This document shows positions 6,863 to 14,804 of a stretch of 18,605 bases of DNA, in pieces (the first letter of the stretch is position 1; every line of letters starts with the position of its first letter). The stretch is from NCBI GenBank assembly GCA_910584065.1, contig CAJTZN010000057.1:1-18605 (forward strand). The letters run 5' to 3'. The position numbers and the translations under genes were made by a program. This DNA comes from an uncultured Eubacterium sp. Lineage in GTDB: Bacteria > Bacillota > Clostridia > Lachnospirales > Lachnospiraceae. The notes below the pieces were generated by a model that was given only the letters and a program-made list of their open reading frames with translations, was not told the origin of the DNA and did not search any database.

Positions 6863-7102
6863 ATGCGGTTAGATAAGTATTTGAAGGTGTCACGACTGAT
6901 CAAGCGGAGGCCGGTGGCTAATGAGGCGTGCGACGCAGGGAGGATTTTAGTAAACGATAAGGTGGCAAAGGCGTCCCTGAACGTAAAGCCGGGAGATGTG
7001 ATCGAGATTCAGTTTGGAAATAAGAACACGAAAGTGGAAGTGCTAAGTGTAGAGGAAACTTATAATAAAGAAGCGGCCAAAGAACTATACCGTCTCCTGT
7101 GA
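6863..7102 (+). CDS. rqcP: RqcP, S4-domain ribosome quality-control factor (YabO/Hsp15-like)
   Basis: RqcP binds stalled 50S subunits and works with RqcH to add alanine tails to incomplete proteins. The 79 residues are essentially one S4 RNA-binding domain (MRLDKYLKVSRLIKRR at the N-terminus, the KPGD turn at 42-45) plus a short tail. The length, the position next to hup and upstream of yabP, and the sequence all match the Bacillus YabO/RqcP group rather than the longer proteobacterial Hsp15. AAGGAGG at 6851-6857 sets the ATG. The 100 bases between the hup terminator and this gene hold two small hairpins (GTATAC arms at 6762-6767 and 6777-6782; CGTCTG/CAGACG at 6797-6812) and no convincing promoter. 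Confidence 0.93.
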   Translation: MRLDKYLKVSRLIKRRPVANEACDAGRILVNDKVAKASLNVKPGDVIEIQFGNKNTKVEVLSVEETYNKEAAKELYRLL

Positions 7103-7107
7103 TATGA

Positions 7108-7192
7108 GCAGGGGTGTGACATGCGCCGGAAGATGTCAGGAATGAGCGCTGGAGGGAAACGCAGCCAGCGCCAGTCATAATATGTCCCCTGC
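7108..7192 (+). ncRNA. Possible three-way-junction RNA element between rqcP and yabP
   Basis: Three perfect nested helices can be drawn. The closing helix is GCAGGGG (7108-7114) with CCCCTGC (7186-7192). Inside it are TGACAT (7117-7122) with ATGTCA (7133-7138), and GCGCTGG (7146-7152) with CCAGCGC (7165-7171). No T-tract follows, so it is not a standard terminator. GACAT could alternatively pair with ATGTC at 7182-7186. It would be the 3' end of an rqcP transcript or the leader of a read-through yabP transcript. It matches no RNA family that I recognise. Confidence 0.4.
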
Positions 7193-7202
7193 AGCATATA
7201 AT
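7175..7202 (+). promoter_or_regulatory. Sigma E-like promoter of yabP-yabQ
   Basis: CATATAAT at 7195-7202 fits the mother-cell sigma E -10 pattern CATAnAnT at every fixed base. TCATAATA at 7175-7182 resembles the -35 pattern (KMATATTT) in six of eight bases, with a spacer of 12, slightly short. The Bacillus subtilis yabP-yabQ operon is sigma E-dependent, which supports the reading. Confidence 0.5.
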
Positions 7203-7233
7203 GTGATAAATGGTTGTTTTGAGGTGGCGCATT

Positions 7234-7554
7234 TTGCAGGATTCCCAAAGAAACAAATTGAGTTACCATTCAGACATGAGGGATCAGGGCGTAAACGGAA
7301 GGCATGACGTGACGATGCACGACCGCGGACGGGCGTCCGTCACTGGCGTAAAGGAGGTCGTTTCCTTTGACAGCAACGAGATTTTGCTGGAAACGACGCG
7401 CGGGGCGCTTGCGTTCCGCGGCGAGGGACTGCATGTAAAAAGGCTGACGGTCGAAAAAGGGGAAGTCGATCTGGAAGGGCAGATCTGTGAACTGAAATAC
7501 TCGGATTCCCACGGGAAAGACGCCGGGTCATTTTTCGGAAAGCTGTTTAAATAG
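7234..7554 (+). CDS. yabP: Sporulation protein YabP
   Basis: YabP is a small sporulation protein of the YabP/YqfC family, made in the mother cell and involved in spore envelope assembly; its biochemical role is not established. The family core is clear: RASVTGVKEVVSFDSNEILLE, then a GALAFRGEGLHVKRL segment, an EGQICELKYS strand and the terminal FFGKLFK. I choose the TTG at 7234 as start (106 residues): GAGGTGG at 7221-7227 is six bases upstream, and the sigma E-like promoter would start transcription near 7209, which rules out the in-frame ATG at 7210. The ATG at 7276 (92 residues) has no ribosome binding site but remains possible. The gene abuts yabQ with no spacer, so the two are translationally coupled. 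Confidence 0.88.
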   Translation: MQDSQRNKLSYHSDMRDQGVNGRHDVTMHDRGRASVTGVKEVVSFDSNEILLETTRGALAFRGEGLHVKRLTVEKGEVDLEGQICELKYSDSHGKDAGSFFGKLFK

Positions 7555-7956
7555 ATGGAAGAGATTAAAAGTCAGCTGATTTTCCTGCTTGGTTCCTTTT
7601 TGAGTGGCGTCTTTGTAATGCTTGCCTATGAGGTGGTAAATATTTTCCGCGGGCTGTTCCGACCGGGAGTGATCGGAAGATTGTTCATGGATGTCATTTT
7701 TTTTGTCCTGTCCGGCGTATGCGTCTTTCAGATGATTTTTTTATGTAATAATGGTACGATCCGGAGCTTTTTTGTATTCGCGTTTGGCGCCGGTGCGATC
7801 TTATACCGGAAAACGGTGGGGACGCTGCTTTCCGACCTGTTTGTAAAGGCGGTAAAAAAAATCGGCTATCTGATCTCGCGGCCGTTTGTCTTATTGTGTA
7901 GAAAAATGCGTAAAAAAAAGAAGGCAGACGAAGAAGAAAATGAAAAAAGTTCTTGA
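7555..7956 (+). CDS. yabQ: Sporulation protein YabQ (membrane)
   Basis: YabQ is a mother-cell membrane protein needed for spore cortex formation in Bacillus subtilis. The 133 residues show hydrophobic segments at about 7-28, 43-64 and 70-85, a family-type N-terminus (QLIFLLGSFLSGVFVMLAYEV), and a highly charged Lys/Glu-rich cytoplasmic tail from about residue 116. Its ATG follows the yabP stop codon immediately, so translation is very likely coupled. The C-terminal tail is shorter than in the Bacillus protein, as usual for clostridial copies. The divIC promoter overlaps its last codon and stop. The call rests on sequence and on order (rqcP-yabP-yabQ-divIC), which together are strong. Confidence 0.88.
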   Translation: MEEIKSQLIFLLGSFLSGVFVMLAYEVVNIFRGLFRPGVIGRLFMDVIFFVLSGVCVFQMIFLCNNGTIRSFFVFAFGAGAILYRKTVGTLLSDLFVKAVKKIGYLISRPFVLLCRKMRKKKKADEEENEKSS

Positions 7957-7981
7957 AATTTTTGGCATAACGCAGTATAAT
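7953..7981 (+). promoter_or_regulatory. Sigma A-type promoter of divIC
   Basis: TTGAAA (7953-7958) and a perfect TATAAT (7976-7981) are separated by exactly 17 bases. The -35 overlaps the yabQ stop codon. It lets the essential division gene be expressed in growing cells apart from the sporulation genes upstream. Confidence 0.75.
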
Positions 7982-8051
7982 TGAGATTACACACATACTA
8001 CAAGAGTGGAAAATGAATGCAGAACATATGGCCTGGAAGGAATAACGCTAA

Positions 8052-8360
8052 ATGGCCGGAAAGGGGGACGATGTGAGGCGGAGAAGAAGGAGAAACCGCA
8101 CCGGGTTATATCTGGTGATGACGGTCGTATTGCTCTTCTGCGGAACTCTTGGGATCCATGGGATTGCCTTGAAATCAAACTGCTTGACGCTGGAGGAAAA
8201 GCAGAGGGAACTGGAGGCAAAAAAGGCAGATCTCGAAAAAGAGCAGAAGTCGATACAGGAGAAGCAGGCTTACATGCAGACCGATGAATATGTGGAATAC
8301 ATAGCGCGTCAGAAATTTGGTCTGGTGTATGACGACGAAATTATTTTTAAAGCAAAGTAA
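8052..8360 (+). CDS. divIC: Septum formation initiator DivIC/FtsB
   Basis: This bitopic divisome protein pairs with FtsL through its coiled coil and bridges to FtsQ/DivIB at the septum. The 102 residues have the standard plan: a short Arg-rich cytoplasmic N-terminus (9-16), one membrane segment (about 18-38), a heptad-rich coiled coil (about 46-73, EEKQRELEAKKADLEKEQ), and the family's terminal motif YIARQKFGLVYDDEIIFK at 83-100. AAGGA at 8037-8041 lies ten bases before the ATG. A GTG at 8073 behind GGGGGA is the alternative start and would trim seven residues. The gene has its own promoter upstream and a terminator that starts at the stop codon. Confidence 0.92.
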   Translation: MAGKGDDVRRRRRRNRTGLYLVMTVVLLFCGTLGIHGIALKSNCLTLEEKQRELEAKKADLEKEQKSIQEKQAYMQTDEYVEYIARQKFGLVYDDEIIFKAK

Positions 8361-8400
8361 GAATCGTGTCGAAAAGTTTTTTTGGCAGGATTCTTTTTTT
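8359..8400 (+). terminator. Intrinsic terminator after divIC
   Basis: AAGAATC (8359-8365, overlapping the stop codon) pairs with GATTCTT (8389-8395), followed by a run of T to 8400. The loop is long (23 bases) and contains a 0A box, so this element overlaps the spoIIE control region. Confidence 0.6.
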
Positions 8401-8431
8401 GACAAACTTTGATACGCGGATTGTCTATACT
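8367..8431 (+). promoter_or_regulatory. Spo0A-type promoter of spoIIE with 21-bp spacer
   Basis: TTGACA at 8399-8404 and TATACT at 8426-8431 are 21 bases apart, too far for ordinary sigma A use but the spacing reported for the Spo0A-activated, sigma A-dependent spoIIE promoter of Bacillus subtilis (spoIIG is similar). A perfect 0A box TGTCGAA lies at 8367-8373. A one-mismatch box on the minus strand (TTTGACA, 8398-8404) overlaps the -35, where Spo0A binds in the model promoters. Confidence 0.75.
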
Positions 8432-8528
8432 TAGGACGAGCTGCTTTACGCGGCGGATTGATATAAAATGAGCTCGGGTTGGAACAGAAGTGCCGGAAGA
8501 ACGGCTGGCCGGCAGGTTGGAGGTAAAG

Positions 8529-10835
8529 ATGATTCAGGACGCGGTATCAAAAAAGAGATGGATCTTACAGGCGGTAGTTGGTTTTTTGCTGGGACGGGTG
8601 TGGCTTTTTTCCATGAACCCGTTTGCCATTGCTTATATATGTGCTTCAGGCGTTTATCCGGGAAGCCGGATGATCGTTTTGTTTTCCGTGCTGGCGGGGG
8701 TGCTCACGAAAGCGAGGGGACTGAATTTTATCCAGTATATCGTCCTCATCGGGCTGACCGGATTTGTACAGTATGTTATGAAAAAGATCGACGGCAAGGA
8801 GGGGAGCGTGCTCGCGGTCGCCTGTGTGTGCGGCGTTCTGAACTTTGTGTTCGGGATCACGGTGGGGGCGCTGTCGGCCAATATGACGGAGGCGGTCTGG
8901 ATGAGCCTGCTGGAAAGCCTGTGCATGATCGCACTGGCAAACGTATTCCAGTGGGGGATCCGTTTCCTTCTATATGAAGATTGGGAAAAGATCCTGGGAA
9001 ATGAGGAACTGATCAGCGTGATCTCCCTGGCGGCCTTAGCCGTTTACGGGATGCCGCGCGCATTTGAAGGTGTATTTTCCATCGTGGAGACACTCAGCTA
9101 TCTGCTCGTATTGTTCGTCGGATACCGCTACGGCGCGGCGCCGGGTGCGATGGCCGGAGCGGCCGGCGGTATTCTGGCGGCGGCCACGGGGGGCGGGATG
9201 GTACTCGTCGGGGTGTACTGCCTGCTCGGCATCGGCATCGGTATTTTCCGGGAGATTGGCAGGATCATCAGCACGGCAGCGTTTCTCGTCATGGGGATCA
9301 TCATGGCGTACGTCATACGGAATGAAGTGCTGGGTATCGTCGAACTGCGCGGTATGGTATCGGCAGCCATCATTTTTCTCTCGATTCCGGGTTCCGTCAT
9401 CCGCACGATCGAGAGCGACCTCACGAAAAATCAGGAAAACCCGTTTGCCAAAGAGGATTTGAAAACGCTGGCCAATTATAAGATCGACGGACTCACGATG
9501 GCGTTTCGGCGGCTGGCGAAGTCGTTCAGCGATTTTACGGAGCGGGAGCGGCGGATCTCGGGGGACGAGATGGAGGAGATCTTCGACGAACTTTCGGGCA
9601 AGGTCTGCCGCGAGTGCATCAACTGCCATTACTGCTGGGAGGCAAATTACGAGGAGACGTACGAAAACATCCGCAACATACTGGCGGCGGCCAGTGAGCA
9701 GGGGGTCGTGGAGACGGAGGGGATCAATGAGAAATTTTGCAGCCGCTGCCTGCGTTTGGAGGAATATATCGAAAAGATCAATGAGCGGATGGCGATCGCC
9801 CGGATGAATCTGAGCTGGCGCAATAAGATGGTGGAGAGCCGGGAGGCGATGGCCAACCAGATGCTTGAGATCGCCGGGGCGCTGAAGGATTTTACGATGG
9901 AACTTAATGAGACGGCGGAAGTGCCGGTAGAAGTAAAAAAGAAAGTACTGTTTGCGCTGCGTTCCCTCGGCATCCATGTGAAAAACCTTTCCTTTAAGAC
10001 CGATCGTAGGGGCAATCTGGAGATCTGCTTTGTGGCGAAGGCGAGGGGAAACGCCTGTATCACGAAAAAGGACGTGGCGATCGCGCTCGAACACGTATTG
10101 GACATGCGTATGACGGCGGGCCGCTATGTGCGGAATGTGATACCAAAAGAATATGAGGCGGTAGCGTTCGTGCAGGATACAAATTTTAAGGCGCTGACCG
10201 GCCTGGCACGCGTGGCCAAGAGCGGGGAAACGGTATCGGGCGACAATTTTTCGTTTATGGAATTGTCTACCGGGGAACTGGTGATGGTGTTGTCCGACGG
10301 CATGGGGAGCGGCGCCGGGGCGTGCCGCGACAGTGAGAACCTGGTCGAAGTGCTCGAGAGCCTGATCGAGGCGGGATTTCAGAAAGAATCTGCGATACGG
10401 CTCATTAACACGTTATTTGTCATGTCTTATGAAGGAAAAAAGTTCACAACACTTGACATGACGGCGATAGACCTTTATAGTGGAAACTGTGAAATAGTAA
10501 AAAATGGAGCGGCTGCCACTTTTATCAAGAGGAGCGGCGGTGTGGAGACCATTTTCTCCAAAACGCTCCCGGTCGGCATTGACATGGAAGCCGAGCCGGA
10601 ATCTACGCGGACAAGCCTCACGGACGGAGATATCGTGGTAATGGTGTCGGATGGGATCGTGGATGCGTTCCCGGGTGAGGACAAGGAATTTTATGTGGAA
10701 AATATTTTAGAAAATATGAATACGAATAACCCTTCGGATATTGCCAACGGGGTGCTCATGCAGGCGCTTTCCCGCAACGCGCGCGAGGCTTCGGACGATA
10801 TGAGCGTGCTCGTGGCAGGGGTTTGGGACAAATGA
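8529..10835 (+). CDS. spoIIE: Stage II sporulation protein E (SpoIIE), PP2C-type phosphatase
   Basis: SpoIIE sits at the asymmetric septum and dephosphorylates SpoIIAA, which frees sigma F in the forespore. From the ATG at 8529 it has 768 residues, somewhat shorter than the Bacillus protein (about 827). Residues 12-290 are largely hydrophobic, forming a polytopic membrane domain. A regulatory linker follows, with a Cys cluster at 360, 363, 366 and 369 and a CxxC at 404/407. The PP2C domain (about 560-765) has metal-site Asp in SGDNF (572), LSDGMGSG (590), VSDGIVD (708) and ASDDMS (756/757). GGAGG at 8519-8523 is five bases before this ATG; a GTG at 8490 is in frame but poorly led. The leader from the Spo0A-type promoter is about 90 bases. 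tilS starts 24 bases after its stop. Confidence 0.95.
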   Translation: MIQDAVSKKRWILQAVVGFLLGRVWLFSMNPFAIAYICASGVYPGSRMIVLFSVLAGVLTKARGLNFIQYIVLIGLTGFVQYVMKKIDGKEGSVLAVACVCGVLNFVFGITVGALSANMTEAVWMSLLESLCMIALANVFQWGIRFLLYEDWEKILGNEELISVISLAALAVYGMPRAFEGVFSIVETLSYLLVLFVGYRYGAAPGAMAGAAGGILAAATGGGMVLVGVYCLLGIGIGIFREIGRIISTAAFLVMGIIMAYVIRNEVLGIVELRGMVSAAIIFLSIPGSVIRTIESDLTKNQENPFAKEDLKTLANYKIDGLTMAFRRLAKSFSDFTERERRISGDEMEEIFDELSGKVCRECINCHYCWEANYEETYENIRNILAAASEQGVVETEGINEKFCSRCLRLEEYIEKINERMAIARMNLSWRNKMVESREAMANQMLEIAGALKDFTMELNETAEVPVEVKKKVLFALRSLGIHVKNLSFKTDRRGNLEICFVAKARGNACITKKDVAIALEHVLDMRMTAGRYVRNVIPKEYEAVAFVQDTNFKALTGLARVAKSGETVSGDNFSFMELSTGELVMVLSDGMGSGAGACRDSENLVEVLESLIEAGFQKESAIRLINTLFVMSYEGKKFTTLDMTAIDLYSGNCEIVKNGAAATFIKRSGGVETIFSKTLPVGIDMEAEPESTRTSLTDGDIVVMVSDGIVDAFPGEDKEFYVENILENMNTNNPSDIANGVLMQALSRNAREASDDMSVLVAGVWDK

Positions 10836-10859
10836 GAGTGGTCAGGAAGGATGAGAAAC

Positions 10860-12296
10860 ATGTTTCTGGAAAAGGTACTAAAGTTTAATGAAGAGAATAA
10901 ACTTTTCTCAAGGGGGGATCGGATCGTAGTCGGAGTTTCGGGCGGAAAGGATTCGGTCTGCCTTTTGGACGTGTTGGACCGGTGCCGGGAAGAATGGGAA
11001 CTTTCGCTCCTTGTCGTGCACGTCAATCACGGTCTGCGCGGGGAGGCGGCGGACCGGGACGAGGCGTTTGTTGAAGCACTGGCAAACGAGAGGGGGCTCC
11101 CCTTTTACCATGAGCGGGTGGATGTCCGGGAAATCGCGGCAGAACGGAAAATGACGGAAGAAGAAGCCGGACGGTATGTCCGTTATCAGATCATGAAGCA
11201 TGTATGTATCGAAAAGGAATATAATAAAATAGCGGTTGCCCATCATCAGGATGATGTGGCGGAAACCGTGCTGTTCCAAATGTTCCGGGGAAGCGGTCCG
11301 CGCGGCCTTTCGGGAATCTTCCCGAAGCGGGAGTACATCATCCGCCCCATTTTATTCGCGGCGCGCAGCGAGATCGATGAATATGTGGAACAGAATGGGC
11401 TGGCGTATTGTGTGGATGATACGAATTTTGACGAAAAGTATTGCCGAAATAAAATACGGCTGCGGGTATTTCCTTATGTGGAAAAGGAAATAAATAATAG
11501 GGCGGCGGAGCATGTGGCGAAGGCGGCGCGCAAGATCGCCCAGCAGTACATGTATATTGACAGGCAGGCAAAAAGGGAGTACATGAAGATCGTGCATGTG
11601 GACAGGGGAGAGTATTATTATGACTGTGAGGAATTTGACCGGCTGGATATCGTGTTAAAGATCGAGCTCATTCGCCTGATCCTGAAAAATTTCAGCGATT
11701 CGGTGAAGGACATAACCGAGACGCACTACGAGATGCTCATGTCCCTCAGTGAAAAGGAGGCGGGAAAGCGCGTGGTGCTGCCCGGGTCCATCTGCGCCGA
11801 GAAGCGCTATGGGTGTGTGCGCTACAAAATGATGATAGAGAGAAGAGAGCATATTTTTTGGGAAAAGTGCGAGATGCCGTTCGAGGGACTCGTCGAGGTG
11901 CGCAAGGAGAGGATGCGCATTTATATGGATGTGATCCCCCGGGATGAACTCCCACAGAACATTGTCCCACGGAACGATGTTCCGGGAGAAAATCTCTTGA
12001 AAGAAATTCCACAAAGGGACTATACGAAATGGTTTGATTATGATAAAATTAAGGATGGTGTATGCGTTCGAAACCCAATGGAGGGCGATTATTTTGTGAT
12101 GGACGCCGGCGGGAAGCGCAAACGGCTTTCCCGTTACTATATAGACCAGAAGATTCCGGCGAGCGAGAGGAAGAAGGAAATTGTCCTCGCGGATGGGAAT
12201 CATGTTCTGTGGGCGGTTCCGGGACGAATCAGCGCTGCATATAAAGTGACGGAAGAGACAAAACGTGTTCTTGTCGTTATGATGGCATTGAACTGA
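10860..12296 (+). CDS. tilS: tRNA(Ile)-lysidine synthase TilS
   Basis: TilS attaches lysine to C34 of the CAU-anticodon tRNA-Ile2 using ATP, so that it reads AUA; it is essential. The N-terminal PP-loop ATPase domain has SGGKDS at residues 27-32, then NHGLRG, HHQDDVAET and RGSGPRGLSG, all typical. The middle domain includes DDTNFDEKYCRNKIRLRVFP. The C-terminal domain (around KRKRLSRYYIDQKIPASERK) completes the long Bacillus-type form at 478 residues. I prefer the ATG at 10860, nine bases after AGGAAGG (10844-10850); the in-frame ATG at 10851 touches that site directly. Its place between spoIIE and hpt is the conserved arrangement. Confidence 0.94.
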   Translation: MFLEKVLKFNEENKLFSRGDRIVVGVSGGKDSVCLLDVLDRCREEWELSLLVVHVNHGLRGEAADRDEAFVEALANERGLPFYHERVDVREIAAERKMTEEEAGRYVRYQIMKHVCIEKEYNKIAVAHHQDDVAETVLFQMFRGSGPRGLSGIFPKREYIIRPILFAARSEIDEYVEQNGLAYCVDDTNFDEKYCRNKIRLRVFPYVEKEINNRAAEHVAKAARKIAQQYMYIDRQAKREYMKIVHVDRGEYYYDCEEFDRLDIVLKIELIRLILKNFSDSVKDITETHYEMLMSLSEKEAGKRVVLPGSICAEKRYGCVRYKMMIERREHIFWEKCEMPFEGLVEVRKERMRIYMDVIPRDELPQNIVPRNDVPGENLLKEIPQRDYTKWFDYDKIKDGVCVRNPMEGDYFVMDAGGKRKRLSRYYIDQKIPASERKKEIVLADGNHVLWAVPGRISAAYKVTEETKRVLVVMMALN

Positions 12297-12330
12297 TGAA
12301 ATACTTCTTTAGTGTTAGAAAGGGGCAGGC

Positions 12331-12864
12331 ATGAGTGAGGAAATAAAGATGTTGATCGGAGAGGAGCAGCTGATTTCGCGGGTAAAGGAGATCGCGGAAC
12401 AGATCAACAGGGAATACGACGGCAGGGAAATTTATCTTCTCTGTATTTTAAAGGGAAGCGTGTATTTTACGTGCGAACTTTCCAAACATATTACGGTTCC
12501 TGTCAAACTGGGATTTATGAGCGTATCCAGTTACGGGGACAGGATGACGAGTTCCGGTGCGGTGGTGATCGATCAGGACACCGATCTGCATGTAAAGGGG
12601 AAGCACGTCATCGTTGTGGAAGATATTATTGATACGGGAAGGACGCTTTGCTTTCTTCTCCGCATGCTGGCAAAGAGGGAACCGGCGAGTTTGAAACTCT
12701 GTACGCTGTTGGATAAACCGTCGCGCCGTGTTTCGGACGTTCAGGTCGACTATGTCGGATTTGAGGTGCCGGATACGTTCGTGGTCGGTTTTGGACTGGA
12801 TTACGCGCAGAAATATAGAAATTTACCGTATATAGGGGAACTGGTATTTAAGGAGGAACAATGA
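12331..12864 (+). CDS. hpt: Hypoxanthine phosphoribosyltransferase
   Basis: The enzyme salvages hypoxanthine and guanine to IMP and GMP with PRPP. The 177 residues are the usual length. The PRPP-binding loop VVEDIIDTGRTL is at residues 95-106, the flexible catalytic loop with the conserved SSYGD is at 66-70, and KGS near 41-43 is the pyrophosphate loop. The C-terminal DYAQKYRNLPYIG at 157-169 is diagnostic of bacterial HPRT. GAAAGGGG near 12319-12326 serves the ATG. The stop overlaps the ftsH start region (see ftsH), so hpt and ftsH are translationally coupled, as in Bacillus, where Hpt and TilS are also linked to ftsH control. Confidence 0.95.
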   Translation: MSEEIKMLIGEEQLISRVKEIAEQINREYDGREIYLLCILKGSVYFTCELSKHITVPVKLGFMSVSSYGDRMTSSGAVVIDQDTDLHVKGKHVIVVEDIIDTGRTLCFLLRMLAKREPASLKLCTLLDKPSRRVSDVQVDYVGFEVPDTFVVGFGLDYAQKYRNLPYIGELVFKEEQ

Positions 12865-14702
12865 TGAAAAGTTTTAAGGGCTATGGATTCTTTGTGGCGA
12901 TGCTGCTTGTCATTCTGGTAGTGTATGTTTCCAGCGATTTTTTGATGAATGCCACTCAGAAGAGTTATACGATCACTCAGTTCAAAGAGGACTTGTCGGC
13001 CGGCATGATAAAAAGTGTTGATGTCATACAAAATCCGGAGATCCCGACGGGAGAGATTCGCGCAAAATATTCACAGGAAACGAAGAGTTTGTACGTGTCG
13101 GATGTAAATACGATCCTGGCATATATGGAAGAGAAAAATTTTTCCCAGGTGAAGGTCAGTGATGTGGCTAGGACGCCATGGTATCTGGAACTCCTTCCTT
13201 ATGTGATAGGGTTTGTGCTTATTTTCGTATTGTTCAATATGGTGTCGTCGAACGCCAATGGCGGCGGTGGCGGCGGAAAGATGATGAATTTCGGCAAGAG
13301 CCGGGCAAAGCTGACGATGCCGGATGACAAGATCAAGACATTTGCGGATGTGGCAGGGCTTGTGGAAGAAAAGGAACAATTAGAAGAAATCGTGGATTTT
13401 CTCTCCCATCCGGCGAAATATACAAAGCTTGGAGCCAGAATACCGAAAGGAGTCATCATGGTCGGCCCCCCCGGTACTGGTAAAACGCTGCTGGCAAAGG
13501 CCGTTGCCGGCGAAGCTGGTGTTCCGTTTTTCAGCATATCCGGTTCCGATTTTGTCGAGATGTTTGTCGGAGTCGGCGCTTCCCGTGTGAGGGATCTGTT
13601 TGCTGAGGCGAAGAAAAACGCGCCGTGTATCGTATTTATTGATGAGATCGATGCGGTGGCGAGACGCCGGGGAAGCGGTCTCGGCGGCGGCCACGACGAG
13701 AGGGAGCAGACATTGAACCAGATGCTCGTCGAGATGGACGGTTTCGGTGTCAACGAGGGGATCATCGTTATGGCGGCCACGAACCGTATGGATATACTGG
13801 ATCCGGCGATCCTGAGGCCGGGGCGTTTTGACCGGCGCATCACAGTGGGAAGGCCGGATGTGAGGGGCCGGGAAGATATACTGAAAGTGCATGCGAAGGA
13901 TAAGCCGCTGGCGGACGATGTGAATTTGGAAGATATTGCGAGAACGACGGCCGGATTTGCGGGAGCTGATCTGGAAAATCTCCTGAATGAGGCGGCGATC
14001 GCCGCAGCCAGGGAGAACCGTGCGTATATTATAGAAGAGGATGTAAAGAAGTCATTTATTAAGGTCGGGATTGGTGCAGAGAAGAAGAGCAAGGTCATTT
14101 CGGATAAGGATAAGAAGATCACGGCTTATCATGAGGCCGGCCACGCGATCCTGTTCCACCTTCTCCCCGATGTTGGGCCGGTGTACACGGTTTCCATTAT
14201 TCCAACCGGCCAGGGCGCTGCCGGATACACGATGCCGCTGCCGGAAAAGGATGAGATGCACCTGACGAGGAGCAAGATGCTGCAGGACATCACCGTATGT
14301 CTGGGCGGCCGGATCGCCGAGGGCATCGCGTTCAACGACGTGACGACGGGAGCCGTGCAGGACATCCGCCAGGCGACCGAAGCGGCCAGGGACATGGTGA
14401 CGAAATACGGCTTTTCCGATAAGCTCGGAATGATCAATTACGATACGTCAGATGATGAGGTATTTATAGGAAGAGATATTGCACACACGAAGAATTTCAG
14501 CGAATCTACATCACAGGTCATTGATGAGGAAGTGAAGCACATCATTGACAAGTGCCATGAGAAAGCAACCAGTATTTTGAAAGCAAACCGCAGGATCCTC
14601 GACCGGCTCGCCGAGCTTTTGATCGAGAAGGAGCGGATCACGAGGGAAGAGTTCGAAATGCTGTTTGAGCAAAATGACGACGAATGGTGTGAAAATATAT
14701 AA
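12861..14702 (+). CDS. ftsH: ATP-dependent zinc metalloprotease FtsH
   Basis: FtsH is the hexameric membrane-anchored AAA+ protease that degrades membrane and regulatory proteins. The 613 residues show two membrane segments (about 9-27 and 110-128) flanking a small extracellular domain. A Gly-rich linker (134-139), Walker A GPPGTGKT (202-209), Walker B FIDEIDA (259-265) and the second region of homology ATNRMDILDPAILRPGRFDR (306-325) follow. The zinc site is HEAGH (424-428), with Asp501 as third ligand. AGGAGG at 12851-12856 precedes two adjacent ATGs (12861 and 12864). The first overlaps the hpt stop as ATGA; the second has the better spacing of seven, so the true protein may be one Met shorter. 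Nothing is missing. Confidence 0.97.
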   Translation: MMKSFKGYGFFVAMLLVILVVYVSSDFLMNATQKSYTITQFKEDLSAGMIKSVDVIQNPEIPTGEIRAKYSQETKSLYVSDVNTILAYMEEKNFSQVKVSDVARTPWYLELLPYVIGFVLIFVLFNMVSSNANGGGGGGKMMNFGKSRAKLTMPDDKIKTFADVAGLVEEKEQLEEIVDFLSHPAKYTKLGARIPKGVIMVGPPGTGKTLLAKAVAGEAGVPFFSISGSDFVEMFVGVGASRVRDLFAEAKKNAPCIVFIDEIDAVARRRGSGLGGGHDEREQTLNQMLVEMDGFGVNEGIIVMAATNRMDILDPAILRPGRFDRRITVGRPDVRGREDILKVHAKDKPLADDVNLEDIARTTAGFAGADLENLLNEAAIAAARENRAYIIEEDVKKSFIKVGIGAEKKSKVISDKDKKITAYHEAGHAILFHLLPDVGPVYTVSIIPTGQGAAGYTMPLPEKDEMHLTRSKMLQDITVCLGGRIAEGIAFNDVTTGAVQDIRQATEAARDMVTKYGFSDKLGMINYDTSDDEVFIGRDIAHTKNFSESTSQVIDEEVKHIIDKCHEKATSILKANRRILDRLAELLIEKERITREEFEMLFEQNDDEWCENI

Positions 14703-14804
14703 CCGATTGTGCAACTTCTTACATGGGGAGAGGGGTATTGGGCAATATTTACAAATAAATTTTTGATTTTTATTGATGTTTGTGCACACTGTTTTCCAAT
14801 AAGG

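Noticed and set aside
8468..8977. Plus-strand open frame of 169 codons overlapping the start of spoIIE
   Set aside because: Its product is Gly/Arg-rich without motifs, while the overlapping spoIIE frame is clearly the coding one.
9036..10094. Long minus-strand open frame (352 codons) opposite spoIIE
   Set aside because: It is a by-product of G/C-rich codons in spoIIE. The predicted protein is low-complexity, rich in Arg, His and Pro, with no start signal.
13199..14122. Minus-strand open frame (307 codons) opposite ftsH
   Set aside because: It lies wholly inside the AAA domain of ftsH on the other strand, is Ser/Pro-rich and has no start signal.
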